A DNA stretch of 52,958 nt, taken from assembly GCA_902569975.1 (NCBI GenBank), contig CACFWD010000006.1, positions 1 to 52,958 of the forward strand, given 5' to 3'. A model generated the notes under the pieces. That model worked only from the letters and a program-made list of their open reading frames with translations, was not told the origin of the DNA and did not search any database. This DNA is from an uncultured Pelagibacteraceae bacterium (GTDB taxonomy: Bacteria > Pseudomonadota > Alphaproteobacteria > Pelagibacterales > Pelagibacteraceae). Positions 42,173 to 50,724 of the stretch are shown here, piece after piece (position 1 is the first letter of the stretch; each line of letters begins with the position of its first letter). Position numbers and translations under genes: made by a program.

Positions 42173-43459
42173 ATGAGGAATATAATATTTAATTTTCGAT
42201 TAGTAATATCTATAAATTTAATAATTCTAGGTTTAAAATTAAATGCTTATAAATTTTGTGCGTTTATAATTTGGTTAAATATTCAAAAATTTAGAAATTT
42301 AAATGCAAATTCAAAAAAAAAAATTTTAAGAAAAGTTTTAATATTTCCTAAGAGTGGTGGAAATGAAGATTTAATTGAGTCGTTTAAAAATAAAAGAAAT
42401 AATAACATAGTTTTTTTTTGGCTTCCAAGAAAGTTCTTAAAAGGTATTCATTCATATTATTTTAGAGATAGCCATGTGATTGATTATTTTACAAAAATAA
42501 AAAGTTCTGACCAAATTTATAAAAAAAATTTATATGTGAAATCCTTAACTAAAATATTTTATTCATTAAATAAATTTTTGAACTTTGATGCTTTTATAAG
42601 TTTTAATATATTCTATTACGCAGAGAAATATTTAGATGAAGTTTGCATTAATCTAAATAAAAAATTTATAGTTCTTCATAAAGAGTCTACTTTTACCCCT
42701 ATAGAGGAAAAAGATGCAACTAAAATATATGAAAAAAATAACGACAAATCAATTGCAAGTAAAATTTCAGTATATTCTAAAAGTCAAAAAAATATTTTGA
42801 TAAAAAGTAAAATTGCTAGCAAAAAACAAATTATAGTGAATGGATGCCCACGGTCTGATTATTCTTTTAAATTAAGAAAAATAAAGCCGCAAAATAATAT
42901 TATTGTATTTTACTTAATTGAAAAAAAAAGAAGCCAAAACTTAGTTTTAAAAAAATCCCGATTTAATTGGAACAATTTATATTATCAAACTCTAAAATTT
43001 ATTTTGGAATATGCAAAAAATAATCCAGATATCAAATTAATACTTAAGGGGAAAACAGGAGTCCATAATGAACTTCTTAAATCAAATTTCTTAACTAAAA
43101 ATTGTATTTTCATAAATGGTGGTACAGGGGAAAAATTTTTAAGAGATGCAAAAGTTATAATTGCCTTTAATTCAACTATAGTGTTTGAAGCTATAGCAAG
43201 CAATCGAAATGTAATTATACCAAACTTTAATAGAGAAAATATTAAAAAAAGAGAATTAGTTTATAAAATAAATAATAAAAATTATTTTGTAAATTCAAAA
43301 TCACAATTTTTTAAAAAAATAAATTTTTATTTAGATTCAAATCACAAAAACAGAAATTTATCGAATAAAGAAAAAAAAATATTAGATTATTACCTTGGGA
43401 ATGCAGATGGAAAATCAGGAAAAAGGCTTGAAAAATTTTTAAGAAAGACTATTCGTTAA
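42173..43459 (+). CDS. Probable GT-B-type surface glycan biosynthesis protein
   Basis: 428 residues, basic and very lysine/asparagine-rich. No named family recognised, but the C-terminal half reads like a GT-B domain of the CDP-glycerol/UDP-GlcNAc epimerase type: RQIIVNGCPRSDY-like KQIIVNGCPRSD, PDIKLILKGKTGVHNE, IFINGGTGEKFLRDAKVIIA and FNSTIVFEAIASNRNVIIP (the usual nucleotide-sugar or polymer-binding end). The N terminus is hydrophobic (about residues 9-35) and may sit on the membrane. Neighbours (CMP-sugar synthetase-like, CMP kinase) favour transfer of a CMP-linked sugar. First gene of the local glycan set. Confidence 0.6.
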   Translation: MRNIIFNFRLVISINLIILGLKLNAYKFCAFIIWLNIQKFRNLNANSKKKILRKVLIFPKSGGNEDLIESFKNKRNNNIVFFWLPRKFLKGIHSYYFRDSHVIDYFTKIKSSDQIYKKNLYVKSLTKIFYSLNKFLNFDAFISFNIFYYAEKYLDEVCINLNKKFIVLHKESTFTPIEEKDATKIYEKNNDKSIASKISVYSKSQKNILIKSKIASKKQIIVNGCPRSDYSFKLRKIKPQNNIIVFYLIEKKRSQNLVLKKSRFNWNNLYYQTLKFILEYAKNNPDIKLILKGKTGVHNELLKSNFLTKNCIFINGGTGEKFLRDAKVIIAFNSTIVFEAIASNRNVIIPNFNRENIKKRELVYKINNKNYFVNSKSQFFKKINFYLDSNHKNRNLSNKEKKILDYYLGNADGKSGKRLEKFLRKTIR

Positions 43460-43537
43460 GGATAATTAAGTTTAATTATTATATATAAATTTAAATAAAT
43501 AAATAATTAAGTTATATAAACTTGTAAAAATTATAAT

Positions 43538-44209
43538 ATGAAATTAGCTGCCGTAATTGTTAGCAGAAAAGATAGTGTAAGAATTCAATATAAATCTAGA
43601 AAGAAAATCAAAGATCAAAGTTTAGTTGAGAGAAAAATATCTCAATTAAAAAAAGTTAAATCTTTGGATGAGATTTATTTGGGTACAAATGATTTGAGTC
43701 TTAGAAAATTATCAACAAAGTATAAGATTAAATTCATTAAAAGAAAAAATAAATACTGTGATGAAAAAAAAACGACTGCAAATGAAATGATTAGAAATAT
43801 GTTAAAATATGTCGATGCTGATGTAATATTATGGGCTCACCCGACAAATCCTTTCATAAACCATGAAATTTATGAAAAAGCTATTAGCTTATTTAAGAAA
43901 TATTCTAAAAAATTCGATAGTTTATTTTCAGCAACTATTATTAAAAATCATTTCTGGAGTCATAAAAAAAAACCTATCAACCATAAACCTTTTTCTAAAA
44001 AACATGTGGTAGCAAGTAAACTTCCTGCAATTTTTGCACAGAATGGAGGAATTTTTATAAGATTAAAAAAAGATATGATAAAAGATGGGAGATTTGTCGG
44101 TAATAAACCTTATATCTTTACTGTAAATGAAATTGAAGGATGGGATCTTGATCACCCATGGCAACTTGAGGTAGCAAGAACATTAGTCCAATTTAAATAT
44201 GCAAAATAA
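43538..44209 (+). CDS. Acylneuraminate cytidylyltransferase-family protein
   Basis: 223 residues of the NeuA/KdsB-like nucleotidyltransferase fold, which makes a CMP-activated acidic sugar. N terminus KLAAVIVSRKDSVRIQYKSR is a divergent form of the family's RGGSKRIPxKN CTP-binding loop. Further matches are LDEIYLGTNDLSLRKL, DADVILWAHPTNPFI, the FAQNGGIFIRL strand and GWDLDHPWQLEVARTL at the C terminus. The sugar is unknown (legionaminic, Kdo-like or other). A TATAAT sits directly against the ATG but is too close to be a normal promoter for it. Confidence 0.8.
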   Translation: MKLAAVIVSRKDSVRIQYKSRKKIKDQSLVERKISQLKKVKSLDEIYLGTNDLSLRKLSTKYKIKFIKRKNKYCDEKKTTANEMIRNMLKYVDADVILWAHPTNPFINHEIYEKAISLFKKYSKKFDSLFSATIIKNHFWSHKKKPINHKPFSKKHVVASKLPAIFAQNGGIFIRLKKDMIKDGRFVGNKPYIFTVNEIEGWDLDHPWQLEVARTLVQFKYAK

Positions 44210-44221
44210 AATTAATTTTTT

Positions 44222-45589
44222 ATGAAAAAAAAATTATCTTTGCTAATAATATTTGGATTAATCTTATTTTTTGTAATTAATTACACTATTATTAATAATA
44301 GTTTTTCTAAATTAAAAAATTATGTATCAAATGATAATAAGTTTTTAATTAAAAAATTTCTTTTTCCTTATAAATATATATCTCAACTAGAAAATGAAAT
44401 TTTAAAAAATAATTCTCGATCACCAATTAGTGAAGTTTTTTTTGCTGTAAAAAAAGAACTTAATTTTAAAAAAAGTTTTAAGGATTTTAAAACTGAAAAA
44501 AGACCTATAGAAAACCTTTCAAATGGGAAAATATTAGCTAAGTATAAATTGTTTAACTTTCATGCTGGAATAAACCACACAATTCCGGGAACTGGTTTTA
44601 TAGATTTTTATAATAATGATCTTTTTATTTTATCAGCTCGTGGAATTCTTGGATATGCAAAAAATTTCGATAATGAAATTTCTTTTAAACAAATTAAAAA
44701 CAATTTAAATGATTTTATTGGTGTAGAGCAATTTTATAAAGATAATTGGTTTTCTTTTAAAGATCTACTTATACATGATAACAATATTTTTGTATCTTTT
44801 ACTGAGGAAATTAAAGAGGATTGTTGGAATACGAGTTTAGTTTTTGGAAAGTTAGATTACAACAAAATCAATTTTGTTAAATTATTTTCTAGTGATAATT
44901 GTATTCACTCTATCAATAACATAGATAAAGAATTTAATGCCCATCAATCAGGCGGTAGAATAATTAATTTTGACAATGATCATGTCTTGTTAACCATAGG
45001 AGATTATAGAAGCAGATTTCTGGCTCAAGATATAGCCAGTGTAAATGGCAAGATAATTAAGATAAATATTAATGATAGCAGCTATAAATTATTTTCAATG
45101 GGCCATAGAAATCCACAAGGTCTATTACTAGATAAAAAAAATTATATTGTTTTAGAGACAGAGCACGGACCAAAAGGAGGAGATGAAATAAATTTAATTA
45201 GTTTAGAGGAAATTAATAGTGATAATATTCCAAATTATGGTTGGCCAATCTCATCAGCAGGTGATCATTATAAAGATCCAAATGGAGACAAATATGAAAA
45301 ATATCCACTATATAATTCTCATAGTGAATATGGATTTATTGAACCGCTTAAATCTTTTGTACCATCAATTGGTATTTCAGAAATAGTGAAAATTGGTGAA
45401 AAAAAATATGCATTTGGTTCTCTAAAAAAAAGAGCACTTTATTTCTTTGAATTAAACAGTGAAAATCAAATTATAGAATTAGAAGAGGTTGAAATATTTG
45501 AAAGGATTAGAGATTTAAAATTTTTTAATAATCGACTATTTTTATTTCTAGAAGATTCTCCCTCGATTGGAGTAATTTCTTTAGAATAA
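44222..45589 (+). CDS. Membrane-anchored PQQ-type sugar dehydrogenase-like beta-propeller
   Basis: 455 residues. One N-terminal hydrophobic anchor (about residues 5-24) followed by an extra-cytoplasmic domain of the glucose/sorbosone dehydrogenase (Gsdh) propeller family: NAHQSGGRIINFDNDHVLL, the SMGHRNPQGLLLD, ETEHGPKGGDEINLI and PNYGWPISS motifs are diagnostic. Soluble aldose dehydrogenases of this family use PQQ; whether PQQ is bound here cannot be told. It may act on the glycan made by its neighbours, or be an adhesive propeller without enzyme activity. Confidence 0.75.
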   Translation: MKKKLSLLIIFGLILFFVINYTIINNSFSKLKNYVSNDNKFLIKKFLFPYKYISQLENEILKNNSRSPISEVFFAVKKELNFKKSFKDFKTEKRPIENLSNGKILAKYKLFNFHAGINHTIPGTGFIDFYNNDLFILSARGILGYAKNFDNEISFKQIKNNLNDFIGVEQFYKDNWFSFKDLLIHDNNIFVSFTEEIKEDCWNTSLVFGKLDYNKINFVKLFSSDNCIHSINNIDKEFNAHQSGGRIINFDNDHVLLTIGDYRSRFLAQDIASVNGKIIKININDSSYKLFSMGHRNPQGLLLDKKNYIVLETEHGPKGGDEINLISLEEINSDNIPNYGWPISSAGDHYKDPNGDKYEKYPLYNSHSEYGFIEPLKSFVPSIGISEIVKIGEKKYAFGSLKKRALYFFELNSENQIIELEEVEIFERIRDLKFFNNRLFLFLEDSPSIGVISLE

Positions 45590-45607
45590 AATAGTTTATT
45601 AAAACTT

Positions 45608-46249
45608 ATGACCAGGTTGAAAAAATTAATAATTGCTTGCGATGGAGAATCTGCCAGCGGGAAAAGCACAGCAGCAAAACTTATCTCAAAAAAATACAAA
45701 CTTTTATTGATTAATTCGGGCTTGTTGTACAGATATTGTAGTAAAATAATTATTAAAGATAAACCTGAAAATATTATTACATTTTTAAAAAAAAAACTTA
45801 AAAAAATTTCTTATAATAAAATAGCGAAACAAAAACTCCATTCAGAAGAAATTTCAAGTCATGTAGCTATTATTGCTACCAATAAAAAAGTTAGACAAAT
45901 TGTAAATCAATTACAAATGAAAATTATTAAAAGAAATAGAAGAGTTTGTGTTGAGGGGCGCGATATAGCAAGCAAGGTCTTAAAAAAAAATCCGAAATAT
46001 GATGTAGCTTTTTATTTTAAATGTAATTTAGAGGTTGCAGCTTATAGAAGATGGTTAGATCTTAAAAAATCAGTTCCACTTAAAAAAGTAAAAAGATCTC
46101 TAAGAATTAGAACTAACTTAGATAAAAAAAGAAAAAACAGTCCTCTAATTAGAGTTAAAGGGTCAGTATTAATTAGAACTGATCATTTAAATAAAAAACA
46201 AGTTTTGAGCAAAATGTCAAAAGTAGTTGATAGAGTTTTAAAAAATTAA
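45608..46249 (+). CDS. cmk: Cytidylate kinase-like (d)CMP kinase
   Basis: 213 residues. P-loop CDGESASGKSTAAKL (family DGxxGSGKST), the LINSGLLYRYCSK segment (family DTGAMYR), ATNKKVRQIVNQLQ, VCVEGRDIASKVLKK and YFKCNLEVAAYRRW. All key parts of a CMP kinase are present, but the substrate-binding TGA motif is altered (NSG). Located after CMP-sugar genes and not beside rpsA, so recycling of CMP released by CMP-sugar transfer is possible. Its stop shares a TTAA with the convergent MFS gene. Confidence 0.85.
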   Translation: MTRLKKLIIACDGESASGKSTAAKLISKKYKLLLINSGLLYRYCSKIIIKDKPENIITFLKKKLKKISYNKIAKQKLHSEEISSHVAIIATNKKVRQIVNQLQMKIIKRNRRVCVEGRDIASKVLKKNPKYDVAFYFKCNLEVAAYRRWLDLKKSVPLKKVKRSLRIRTNLDKKRKNSPLIRVKGSVLIRTDHLNKKQVLSKMSKVVDRVLKN

Positions 46250-47568
46250 TACTTATTTTCCTTTGGAGTCTCTTCTAAAATCTCAGATATATTCATATTA
46301 GGATTTGGATCTTGTATTGGCTCAGTTTGTGGATTAAGTTCAATTCCGGCAGGTGTAATTGTTTGAGGCATAGCAACAAATTGTGAATCTGGATTATCAA
46401 CTGTTTGTCTTACTTTCATTCTATAAATTCCAAAAAATCCAATTATTGAGTGGAAGAAAAATAAAAATATAAAAAATCCGTTTGGACCAACTAAATCCAT
46501 AAATACCGAACATAGAAAAGGTCCACTCATTGCTCCTAATCCAAATACAAATTGAAGTCCTGCACCTGCTGCTACAAATTTTTCTTTAGAAATATAATCA
46601 TTTGTATGCGCAAGGATCAGTGAAAACATAGGCAAACTACAAAATGAAAAAAGTACTAAAAAAATATAAAACCAAGTTTTACTGGTAGCTAAACCATCTG
46701 GCAAATACATTTGTCTAGAAACTAAAATTGCAATAAGAGCAAACAATGCAGCAGCAAAAGTTGAAACTACAATAACTAATCTTCTATCATATATATCTGA
46801 TATTTTTCCAACTGGAAATTGTGATATAGCTCCTGAGATTGCTAATAAAAATGTTACAATTGATATCTCTAATATTGTAAAATTCATTGAAGTTGCATAA
46901 ACAGCTAATAATGTAAATAATGCAGCTTGTATTGTTCCATAAAAAAAAGAACTAACCATTCCAAAAGGAGATGCATCGTAAAGATCTTTTAATGTCATTG
47001 CTTTAATCCTTCTAAAGGTAGGTGGTTTTTTTTTAGTTAATAAAATAGGAATTAAAGCAGCTGAAGTAATAACTGATATTAATATAAAAGGCTGAAAATT
47101 TTCAGGACTACTAAAGTTAAGTAAAAACATACCAACACCCATTGCGGCATAAAGTATGACCATATATATTGATAAAACACTTCCCCTATTTTTGTTGCTT
47201 GACCTGTCATTAAGCCAACTTTCAGCAACTGTATAAATACAAACCATACTAATTCCAGTCAACATTCTTAACAAAAACCAAATAAATGGATTTATCAATA
47301 TTGAATGAATTAAAATAACTAAAGATGCTAAAGATGCAAATGCTGCAAAAACTCTTATGTGGCCAACTCTAGAAATTATATTTGGGATTGTAGCTGCGCC
47401 TATAAAGTATCCTACAAAATATCCAGACATCAAGAAGCCAGTAGCAGTCAAACTAAAATCTTCTTGTACAGCTCTTACTCCAAGCAAAGACCCTTGAAAA
47501 CCATATGCCATCATTAAACATCCCATACCCAAAAATAGAGCCCAAGAATTTTTAAGCACTTTATTCAT
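46246..47568 (-). CDS. Major facilitator superfamily transporter
   Basis: 440 residues, 12 membrane helices. Starts MNKVLKNSWALFLGMGCLMM; between helices 2 and 3 has the loop IPNIISRVGHIRVFAAFAS and mid-protein ISDIYDRRLVI (both MFS-type A motifs). Typical of the YcaD/UMF1-like sugar-or-drug branch. The C terminus is an unusual cytoplasmic proline/glutamine-rich tail of about 50 residues (PQTITPAGIELNPQTEPIQD). Substrate unknown. A 7-bp inverted repeat (47588-47605) lies upstream. Confidence 0.85.
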   Translation of the reverse strand: MNKVLKNSWALFLGMGCLMMAYGFQGSLLGVRAVQEDFSLTATGFLMSGYFVGYFIGAATIPNIISRVGHIRVFAAFASLASLVILIHSILINPFIWFLLRMLTGISMVCIYTVAESWLNDRSSNKNRGSVLSIYMVILYAAMGVGMFLLNFSSPENFQPFILISVITSAALIPILLTKKKPPTFRRIKAMTLKDLYDASPFGMVSSFFYGTIQAALFTLLAVYATSMNFTILEISIVTFLLAISGAISQFPVGKISDIYDRRLVIVVSTFAAALFALIAILVSRQMYLPDGLATSKTWFYIFLVLFSFCSLPMFSLILAHTNDYISKEKFVAAGAGLQFVFGLGAMSGPFLCSVFMDLVGPNGFFIFLFFFHSIIGFFGIYRMKVRQTVDNPDSQFVAMPQTITPAGIELNPQTEPIQDPNPNMNISEILEETPKENKY

Positions 47569-47587
47569 ATGAAATGACCTCTATTTC

Positions 47588-47605
47588 TGATTTGTGGCCA
47601 AATCA
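47588..47605. promoter_or_regulatory. Inverted repeat upstream of the MFS gene
   Basis: TGATTTG-TGGC-CAAATCA, a perfect 7-bp symmetric pair with a 4-base centre, 20 bases from the start codon on the minus strand. It may be an operator or a leader hairpin. AGAGG lies between it and the ATG. Confidence 0.3.
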
Positions 47606-47625
47606 AGTAATTTATAATTTGAAAA

Positions 47626-48486
47626 TTAAGATTTTTTAAGTTTGAGAAAAGAATGAATAGCAATTGTTAAAATGATAATTAATCCACCCTGAATAGTTTC
47701 AGGACTAGGTTGCTCTTTGATTACCATCCATACCCAAAAAGGGCCAATTATTGTCTCTAATAAAAAGAAAAGGTTTACCTCTTCAGCAGGAATAAACCTT
47801 GGTGCAATTGTTACCATTACAAAAGGAATTGCTACACACATTACACACATTAAAGGGACAATAAACAGGTCTTGATCAGCTAAAACGTAAGTCTCAATGA
47901 AAAAAATTGCAAATATAGCTACAAATAACTTACCAACTACGGCTGCTGGCACCAGATTTTTTTTTTTAGCAGACCTAATAGTTACCGCTCCAACTGCAAG
48001 TCCCACTGCTGTTACAAAACCTAATATGTCTCCATAAATACTGCCTAATTGTAAAGAGTCATAAAATATATAAACAGCAGCCATAAATGTGACGGCAATT
48101 GCTATCCAGGTTTTTTTATCAGGTATTTCTTTTAAGAAAATTGCTCCTAAAATTGCAGATAGCATCGGAGCCATTGCTATCATGACCAAAGTATTTGCCA
48201 CATTGGTGTTTTGAATTGAAACAACAAAAGTGATATTGGTAATTGAAAAAGTAATAATATAAACTAACCCATGATGACCACTATTTAAAAGCATCTTAAA
48301 AAAATTAAGTTTATATATAATTAACATTCCAATTAAGACTGTAAAAAACGGAATTATTCCACGATAAAAAACTAAACTCCAAGTATCAACATTAGATAAT
48401 CTGATAAATAAACTATCTGGAGTAATAAACATTACTGCAACAAATGCTAATAAAGATCCTTTTTGTTGGTCTGACAAATTATTCAT
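47626..48486 (-). CDS. EamA/DMT-family transporter (glutathione operon)
   Basis: 286 residues, ten membrane helices in two EamA repeats. First repeat SLLAFVAVMFITPDSLFIRL; second opens with ILGFVTAVGLAVGAVTIRSA; ends with FFLLETIIGPFWVWMVIKEQ, the block shared with the DMT proteins at 22371 and 38863. The start overlaps gshB by 4 bases, so it is probably in one operon with gshA and gshB. Export of a thiol, amino acid or peptide is plausible but unproven. Confidence 0.87.
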   Translation of the reverse strand: MNNLSDQQKGSLLAFVAVMFITPDSLFIRLSNVDTWSLVFYRGIIPFFTVLIGMLIIYKLNFFKMLLNSGHHGLVYIITFSITNITFVVSIQNTNVANTLVMIAMAPMLSAILGAIFLKEIPDKKTWIAIAVTFMAAVYIFYDSLQLGSIYGDILGFVTAVGLAVGAVTIRSAKKKNLVPAAVVGKLFVAIFAIFFIETYVLADQDLFIVPLMCVMCVAIPFVMVTIAPRFIPAEEVNLFFLLETIIGPFWVWMVIKEQPSPETIQGGLIIILTIAIHSFLKLKKS

Positions 48487-49409
48487 ACCTTAAGTTCTTT
48501 CCAAAAAATTTTTGCTAAATTTTTTCCTGTTAAATCATAAAATGTTTTTAATCCAGTGGGAGAGGTAACATTAATATCTCCATTTAGTTTTTGATCAATT
48601 AAGTCAATACCTGCAAAAAAAATATTTGATTTTTTTAAATCTCTTGCAATTAATTTTGATATTTGATTTTCTTTTTTTGTTAATTCAGTATTAATTGGTT
48701 TAGCACCTTTACTCATATTACTTAAAAATGATCCTTTTTTAGGGACTCTAGATATTGCCCCACATACTTTACCATTTATTAAAAATACTCTTTTATCTCC
48801 ATAGCTAATTTTAGATAAAAATTTTTGACAAATAATATAATTATGTTTTTTAATATATTGATTAATAAATTTTTGATTAAATTTATTTAAAAGATGAATA
48901 TTATTTCCACTAAAGCTATTTATAGGTTTTAAAATTATTTTCTTATGAGTTTTGAAAAATTTTTTGATCTCTTGAATATTTCGGGAAAAAATTGTTGGTG
49001 GCATAAATTTTTGGTATTTAGCTGAATAAAGTTTTTCTGATACATCTCTGATTGAGCTAGGATTATTTAAAATTTTAACTTTATCTTTAATTACGTCTAG
49101 AATGTGAGTACTAGAAATATATTCAAGATTAAAAGGAGGATCCTGACGAATTAAAATAAATTCACATTTAGATAATTGTAATTTTTGTTTTTTTAATATC
49201 TTAAAAAATTTTTTTTTTGAATAATCAAATTTAACAAAAAATCCAAAGGCTATAACTTTTGAGTTAATTATAGATAGATCTTTAGGTTCATAATAAAATA
49301 TCTTATATTTTTTAATTTGAATTTCATGTGCAAGAAAAATACTAGTATCGGATTTAGGGTTTAGTTTTGAGGGGTGGTTTCCTTGAATCGCAACAATTTT
49401 ATTTATCAT
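48483..49409 (-). CDS. gshB: Glutathione synthetase
   Basis: ATP-grasp ligase joining gamma-glutamylcysteine and glycine. 308 residues from the ATG at 49407-49409 (an upstream GTG would add three). Landmarks: KIVAIQGNHPSKLNPKSDTS, CEFILIRQDPPFNLEYISST, LNNPSSIRDVSEKLYSAKYQ, IILKPINSFSGNNIHLL and the metal/nucleotide-binding FFAGIDLIDQKLNGDINVTS then PTGLKTFYDLTG. Overlaps gshA. Shorter and more lysine-rich than E. coli GshB but complete. Confidence 0.93.
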   Translation of the reverse strand: MINKIVAIQGNHPSKLNPKSDTSIFLAHEIQIKKYKIFYYEPKDLSIINSKVIAFGFFVKFDYSKKKFFKILKKQKLQLSKCEFILIRQDPPFNLEYISSTHILDVIKDKVKILNNPSSIRDVSEKLYSAKYQKFMPPTIFSRNIQEIKKFFKTHKKIILKPINSFSGNNIHLLNKFNQKFINQYIKKHNYIICQKFLSKISYGDKRVFLINGKVCGAISRVPKKGSFLSNMSKGAKPINTELTKKENQISKLIARDLKKSNIFFAGIDLIDQKLNGDINVTSPTGLKTFYDLTGKNLAKIFWKELKV

Positions 49410-50694
49410 ATAATTCACTTAAATCTTCATTTTTAGAAAATTTACTAATCATATGATCTGCATTTGTAGTTTTATTATCAATTATATTTTGTAAATGATT
49501 TAAAAATATTGTTTCATTTTTTCTACTTTTATTAAGAATATCTCTATTTTCTAAACCTTTTCTTGATAAATTTAATAAATTTGATGCCCAGTAAAGAAGG
49601 TCTTTGCCCATCAATTGAGTGTTGAGTCCTTTTTGAGGAGCTTCGAGGTAAGCATTGATTATTTTATTTTTATCCCATTTCGAAATCAATTCATAAACTT
49701 CATCAAGATTTCCATATAACATTCCAGTGAAAAAGGCTGGACCTGCACATAAACAATCCCAACCACAAGTATCCATTGATCTTAATTCTATATATTTTTT
49801 TAATCTATTTTCAGTGAAAATCGTACTAAGATGAATAGATAAATCATCTTTATCAGGTAAACGATTATTAATTTCTTTAATTTTTCCATCCATAAAGTCT
49901 TTAAATATATATTCTTTTCCTGAAAGATAATTTTCTTTTTCTTTAATAAATAAAATTGGAAAATTCATGACAAACTCAGCATACTTTTCAAAATTTAATT
50001 CTTCAAAGAATAACTTTGGTAGTCCACCACGAGAAGTATTTTGCCAAACTTTTGATCTATAAGATAGATAATTACTTTTTTTTTTTTCAACAATTGAGGA
50101 ATTTGCAAATAAAGCAATGGATATAGGTACGATGGAGTTGATAATCTTAAATTTTTTTATAAAATCATTTTCAGATCCATAATCTAAATTTAATTGTGTT
50201 CCGCAAGTTCTATACATCATATCTAGACTTAACTCACCACCTAGGGGCATAACTTTAGTCATTAATTCGTATCGTTTCTTTGGATTATTGGATATTTGAC
50301 TGAGTTTTGAAATAGGATCAAATCCAGCGCTTACAATATTAATATCTAATTTTTTTGTGACCTGTTTCAGTTCAAATAAATAATCTTGAGACTCTGCACA
50401 AGCCTCATGAATATGACTCAATTTTTCACCAGATAATTCTATTTGGTTTCCAGGCTCTAAGGATATATTTTTATTACCGTTGCTTAATCCAATAATATTT
50501 CTGTTCTCTAAGGTTGGAGTCCAACCAAACTCCATTAGAGCCGTGAACATCTCTTTAATTTGAGAATAATTAATTCTTTTATGACTTTTATTGTTAAATA
50601 AGAATTTTTCATGTTCTATACCAATTTTAAAATTTTTAATTTCTTTAATTCCTGATTTAAAATAATCAATAATATTTTCTTTAGATCTTATCAT
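49399..50694 (-). CDS. gshA: Glutamate-cysteine ligase (plant/alphaproteobacterial type)
   Basis: First step of glutathione synthesis. 431 residues of the GCS2 class: IGIEHEKFLF near the start, SLEPGNQIELSGEKLSHIHE, SLDMMYRTCGTQLNLDYGSE, NTSRGGLPKLFFEELNFEKY, and YIELRSMDTCGWDCLCAGPA. Next to gshB, with which it overlaps by 11 bases. The two plant-type disulfide cysteines cannot be assigned by eye, so redox control is uncertain. A 7-bp hairpin (AAGTATT/AATACTT, 50695-50713) sits directly before its ATG. Confidence 0.93.
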   Translation of the reverse strand: MIRSKENIIDYFKSGIKEIKNFKIGIEHEKFLFNNKSHKRINYSQIKEMFTALMEFGWTPTLENRNIIGLSNGNKNISLEPGNQIELSGEKLSHIHEACAESQDYLFELKQVTKKLDINIVSAGFDPISKLSQISNNPKKRYELMTKVMPLGGELSLDMMYRTCGTQLNLDYGSENDFIKKFKIINSIVPISIALFANSSIVEKKKSNYLSYRSKVWQNTSRGGLPKLFFEELNFEKYAEFVMNFPILFIKEKENYLSGKEYIFKDFMDGKIKEINNRLPDKDDLSIHLSTIFTENRLKKYIELRSMDTCGWDCLCAGPAFFTGMLYGNLDEVYELISKWDKNKIINAYLEAPQKGLNTQLMGKDLLYWASNLLNLSRKGLENRDILNKSRKNETIFLNHLQNIIDNKTTNADHMISKFSKNEDLSELYDK

Positions 50695-50724
50695 AAGTAT
50701 TTAAATAATACTTTATCGTAAAAT

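Noticed and set aside
43532-43537. TATAAT as promoter of the cytidylyltransferase-like gene
   Set aside because: It touches the ATG, so RNA would start inside the gene, and no later start codon gives a sensible protein.
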